Shown here piece after piece: positions 61,331-64,000 of a stretch of 64,000 nucleotides of DNA. The position numbers were made by a program, and so were the translations under genes. Source of the DNA: Microbacterium hibisci (GTDB lineage Bacteria > Actinomycetota > Actinomycetes > Actinomycetales > Microbacteriaceae); assembly GCF_015278255.1 (NCBI RefSeq), contig NZ_JADIJC010000009.1, forward strand, positions 1 through 64,000, given 5' to 3'. Within the stretch, counting starts at the first letter, position 1. Each line of letters starts with the position of its first letter. The notes under the pieces are model-generated. The model searched no databases, was not told the origin of the DNA, and saw only the letters and a list, made by a program, of their open reading frames with translations.

Positions 61331-62953
61331 GTGAACAAATCCACCACCCTGGAACGCGTCAAGAGCACGAAACGCACGGTCGGCGCCGTGGCAGCCGTGG
61401 GAGCGATGGTGAGCATGACGCTCATCGCCGCAGCTCCGAGCGCCGCCGCGCCCGCCCAGAACGGCTGTGACTCCCGCACCAACAACACTCAGCAGAAGCT
61501 CCTGGAGTGCGTGCGAGTCGACGGAGTCGTCGAGCACATGGCGCAGTTCCAGGCCATCGCCGACGCGAACGGCGGGACCCGTGCCGACCAGACGCCCGGT
61601 TACGACGCCAGCGTGGATTACGTCGTCGGCGTGCTCGAAGACGCGGGATGGTCGGCCGATGTTGTGCCGTTCACATATGAGGCCGCGGAGGTCGTCCTCA
61701 AGCAGACAGCCCCTGTCACCGCCACCTACGAAGCCAACGACGCGACCGGGACGGGCGAGGGCGATGTCACGGGCAACGTGATCCCCGTCGACATCGTGCT
61801 CACGGGAGACCGCGTCAACTCCAGCGGCTGCGAGGCCACCGACTTCGACGCGGCGCTCTTCGCCGGACCGGACGACATCGCCCTCATCCAGCGCGGCACC
61901 TGCGGATTCATCGTGAAGGCGCAGAACGCGCAGGCAGCGGGTGCCGAGGCCGTCGTCCTGTTCAACCAGGGCGACTCCATCGGCGCAGGCGACCGGTTCG
62001 GTGCGGTGAATCCCACCCTGGCCCCGTTCGAGGCCTCGATCCCGGTCGTGGGCACGACGTTCGCAGCCGGTGTGGCGCTGGCAGTGCCTGGTTCCACAGC
62101 GCAGGTCAAGGTCGACTTCTTCGAGGTGACCTCGGCCAACGTGATCGGCGAGCTGGCGGGCACCAACGACTCCAACGTCGTGATGGCAGGTGCGCACCTC
62201 GACTCGGTGCCGGCAGGACCGGGCATCAACGACAACGGCAGCGGCTCGGCCGCGCTGCTCGAGGTGGCTCAGCAGATGGCCAAGACCACGCCGCAGAACA
62301 CGGTGCGCTTCGCATGGTGGGGCGCGGAGGAGCTGGGACTCATCGGGTCCACGCAGTGGGTCGCGCAGCGCACCCCCGCCGAACTCGAGGAGATCGCCCT
62401 CTACCTCAACTTCGACATGATCGGCTCGCCGAACTACTACTTCGGCGTGTACGACGCGAACGAGTCGAGCTTCGTCGCGCCTGTGGTCGTTCCGGAAGGG
62501 TCCGTCGACATCGAGCAGACCTTCGAGGAGTTCTATACCCTGCTCGACGAGCCCTACGACGACTCGGCGTTCAGCGGACGCAGCGACTACTCGGCCTTCA
62601 TCGCTGCGGGCATCCCCTCCGGCGGCCTCTTCACCGGTGCCGAGCAGGTCAAGACCGCCCAGCAGGCGGCGATCTGGGGCGGCACCGCGGGAGCGTGGTT
62701 CGACCCGTGCTACCACCAGGCGTGCGACACGATCGCGAACTACAGCCAGCACGCGCTCGAGGTCAACTCGGATGCGGTCGCGTTCGCCGTCTCGACCTAC
62801 GCGGCTTCGACGGAGAGCGTCAACGGCGTGGCGGGTGTCAAGATCCCGGGCAACTTCCCGGTGCCCGCACCGGCCGGACCGGAGCACACCTTCGCCGGCC
62901 CGCTGGGCGGAGATGACCACGGTCACGACCACGGTCACACCGACAGCGAGTGA
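61331..62953 (+). CDS. Secreted M28 family aminopeptidase with PA domain
   Basis: A 540-aa exported zinc aminopeptidase. Signal peptide about 1-41 (VAAVGAMVSMTLIAAAPSAA then AAPAQ). A PA insert (about 180-280) has IALIQRGTCGFIVKAQNAQA. The catalytic core carries zinc ligands in AHLDSVPAGPGINDNGSGSA, GAEELGLIGS and FDMIGSPN, with SGRSDYSAFIAAGIPSGGLF and a disulfide-type CYHQACD. The tail is His-rich (DDHGHDHGHTDSE), possibly metal-binding. GTG start with AAAGGAG 7 nt upstream. It is divergent from the pectin locus and probably independent of it. Confidence 0.92.
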   Translation: MNKSTTLERVKSTKRTVGAVAAVGAMVSMTLIAAAPSAAAPAQNGCDSRTNNTQQKLLECVRVDGVVEHMAQFQAIADANGGTRADQTPGYDASVDYVVGVLEDAGWSADVVPFTYEAAEVVLKQTAPVTATYEANDATGTGEGDVTGNVIPVDIVLTGDRVNSSGCEATDFDAALFAGPDDIALIQRGTCGFIVKAQNAQAAGAEAVVLFNQGDSIGAGDRFGAVNPTLAPFEASIPVVGTTFAAGVALAVPGSTAQVKVDFFEVTSANVIGELAGTNDSNVVMAGAHLDSVPAGPGINDNGSGSAALLEVAQQMAKTTPQNTVRFAWWGAEELGLIGSTQWVAQRTPAELEEIALYLNFDMIGSPNYYFGVYDANESSFVAPVVVPEGSVDIEQTFEEFYTLLDEPYDDSAFSGRSDYSAFIAAGIPSGGLFTGAEQVKTAQQAAIWGGTAGAWFDPCYHQACDTIANYSQHALEVNSDAVAFAVSTYAASTESVNGVAGVKIPGNFPVPAPAGPEHTFAGPLGGDDHGHDHGHTDSE

Positions 62954-62962
62954 GCTGACCTG

Positions 62963-62999
62963 ATCGAGGGGTGGGCGGACTGACCGTCCACCCCTCGAT
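62963..62999 (+). terminator. Terminator after the M28 peptidase gene
   Basis: A 16-bp stem (62963-62978 with 62984-62999, one mismatch) around ACTGA, followed by TTG. Arms begin ATCGAGGGG and end CCCCTCGAT. Confidence 0.75.
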
Positions 63000-63132
63000 T
63001 GCGCATGGCTGCCCGCGTGCACCGGGCCCGATCGCGGGTCGAGCAATGCGGAGATCACCGAAGAGCGCGGTCCGTTGCCGACGTGCACCGCGCGCCGACA
63101 TCGAGGCGATACCGTCGCCCGATCAGAGGATG

Positions 63133-63208
63133 TGGAGCCACCTAAGGGAATCGAACCCTTGACCTATTCATTACGAGTGAATCGCTCTGCCGACTGAGCT
63201 AAGGTGGC
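63133..63208 (-). tRNA. tRNA-Thr(CGU)
   Basis: A 76-nt cloverleaf on the minus strand. Acceptor GCCACCT pairs with AGGTGGC, D-arm GCTC/GAGC, anticodon loop CTCGTAA with anticodon CGU, T-arm with GTTCGATTC, encoded CCA. No interruption. It reads ACG, a common Thr codon in this high-GC genome. Confidence 0.95.
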
Positions 63209-63375
63209 GCGCTTCGCTTGCGCGATGCACAAGCAACGATCTTACAGGGTCTCGAGAGTGCTCGCGAACACGGCGCATCCGACTCGCACCGCGGCACCCG
63301 ATGCCGCTGCCGTCGCGACTCGGTGTCGACGTGTTACGCCTCGGTTCGAGATGCCCCTGCCGCCCACGTAGGTTC

Positions 63376-63426
63376 GTACGCGGTCCGCGACGAAGCGTGC
63401 GCGGTCCGTGGATCGTGTGCGCGGTC
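63376..63426 (+). repeat. Three 10-bp direct repeats at helical spacing upstream of metQ
   Basis: GTACGCGGTC (63376), GTGCGCGGTC (63397) and GTGCGCGGTC (63417) start 21 and 20 bp apart, two helical turns, so they lie on one face of the DNA. They end 38 nt before the lipoprotein ATG. A cooperative regulator-binding array is likely. I see no SAM riboswitch in the 63209-63464 gap. Confidence 0.5.
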
Positions 63427-63464
63427 ACAAGCCGAGACGGACCTCGATCCACAGGAGCACGCAC

Positions 63465-64000
63465 ATGTCCACACCGAAGAAGCTCACCGCCGCCGCAGCG
63501 CTCGCCCTTCCCCTCGCTCTCCTCCTCGCCGGCTGCGCCGGTGGCGGAGCGGATGCCGACGCCTCCGGCTCGGCCGCAGAGAACGAGGTCGTCCGCATCG
63601 GCGTCGTCGGCGCCGGCGACCCCTACTGGGAGACCTACACCGAGGCCGCCGCCGAGGAGGGCATCGAGGTCGAGCTCGTGGACTTCAGCGAGTACTCGCA
63701 GCCCAACCCCGCACTGTCGGCGGGCGAGCTGGACCTCAACCAGTTCCAGCACATCATCTACCTCGCCACGTACAACGTGCAGAGCGGCGACGATCTGCAG
63801 CCGATCGGCGCCACGGCGATCTACCCGCTCGGCCTCTACTCCACCCAGTACGACTCGGTCGACGACATCCCCGAGGGCTCGACGATCGCGATCCCCAACG
63901 ACGAGTCCAACGGCGCACGCGCCCTGCTCGTGCTCCAGTCCGCGGGCCTCATCGAGCTCGAGGACGGCGGCTCGGCCTTCTCGACACCGGCCGAGGTCAT
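63465..64000 (+). CDS. metQ: MetQ/NlpA-type methionine-binding lipoprotein (3' truncated by window)
   Basis: The first 178 codons of an ABC substrate-binding lipoprotein. Signal peptide with lipobox LLLAGC (Cys24). The mature start EVVRIGVVGAGDPYWETYTE matches the NlpA/MetQ fold, followed by IEVELVDFSEYSQPNPALSA, GELDLNQFQHIIYL and IPEGSTIAIPNDESNGARAL. The likely ligand is methionine; other amino acids are possible. AGGAG lies 8 nt before the ATG. Permease and ATPase genes (metI, metN) would be to the right of the window. Confidence 0.86.
   Translation, partial: MSTPKKLTAAAALALPLALLLAGCAGGGADADASGSAAENEVVRIGVVGAGDPYWETYTEAAAEEGIEVELVDFSEYSQPNPALSAGELDLNQFQHIIYLATYNVQSGDDLQPIGATAIYPLGLYSTQYDSVDDIPEGSTIAIPNDESNGARALLVLQSAGLIELEDGGSAFSTPAEV

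Noticed and set aside
63209..63464. SAM-type riboswitch before the MetQ-like gene
   Set aside because: I could not find the conserved junction sequences or a terminator-like expression platform; only phased direct repeats are visible.

Overview
The window is high-GC actinobacterial chromosome. The protein repertoire (PhoU/SenX3, GlnR, pstSCAB, SigK/RskA, DipZ) and the base composition fit Microbacteriaceae, most likely Microbacterium or a close relative. Many genes start a fixed 6-7 nt after a TANNNT -10 hexamer, so leaderless translation is common here. I used that spacing to choose several starts.

Left third (1-24.3 kb): phosphate and nitrogen homeostasis and polyphosphate. A SenX3-type sensor kinase runs off the left edge and is divergent from phoU across a PHO box; gpmA and a methyltransferase follow. 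A leftward block carries an FUSC-type membrane protein, a YgfZ-like protein, a nitrobindin-like protein, a 37-aa membrane peptide and a small membrane protein. Then come glnR (with a tandemly copied 3' end), ppk, a Nudix/phosphatase fusion and a phosphopantetheinyl transferase. A leftward operon encodes a histone-like protein, a Pls/PosA-type peptide synthetase and an M1 aminopeptidase. A PHO-box-controlled pstS-pstC-pstA-pstB operon follows.

Middle (24.3-46.1 kb): small regulators and a VOC protein, then a SigK module. DipZ-SigK-RskA run leftward and a fasciclin lipoprotein rightward, with matching candidate SigK promoters facing away from each other. A Ser/Thr kinase precedes a tRNA-Lys(UUU) gene whose anticodon loop is interrupted by a 258-nt group I intron. 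A complete respiratory nitrate reductase operon with transporter (narGHJI-narK) follows. A leftward operon then carries an MMPL transporter, nicotinamidase, AlkD-like protein, GNAT enzyme and small membrane protein.

Right third (46.1-61.2 kb): a carbohydrate-utilization locus for imported pectin-type oligosaccharides. It has an ABC importer (two permeases, lipoprotein), a YesL-like protein, GH28, a rhamnogalacturonan-acetylesterase-like SGNH enzyme, GH43, a LacI regulator, a serine hydrolase, a PmoA-family protein, an oxidoreductase and two nucleoside-hydrolase-fold proteins. The three transcription units each carry the same AACCGGTT palindrome in the promoter, so one repressor, probably the local LacI protein, could control all three. 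The glycosidases and esterase lack signal peptides, so degradation is probably intracellular. The window ends with a secreted M28 peptidase, tRNA-Thr(CGU) and a partial MetQ-like lipoprotein.

Standout observations: the group I intron in tRNA-Lys, the three-operator regulon with its unexplained enzymes, the paired SigK promoters, tandem duplications across stop codons, several very long perfect hairpins, and a candidate structured RNA near 23.4 kb.
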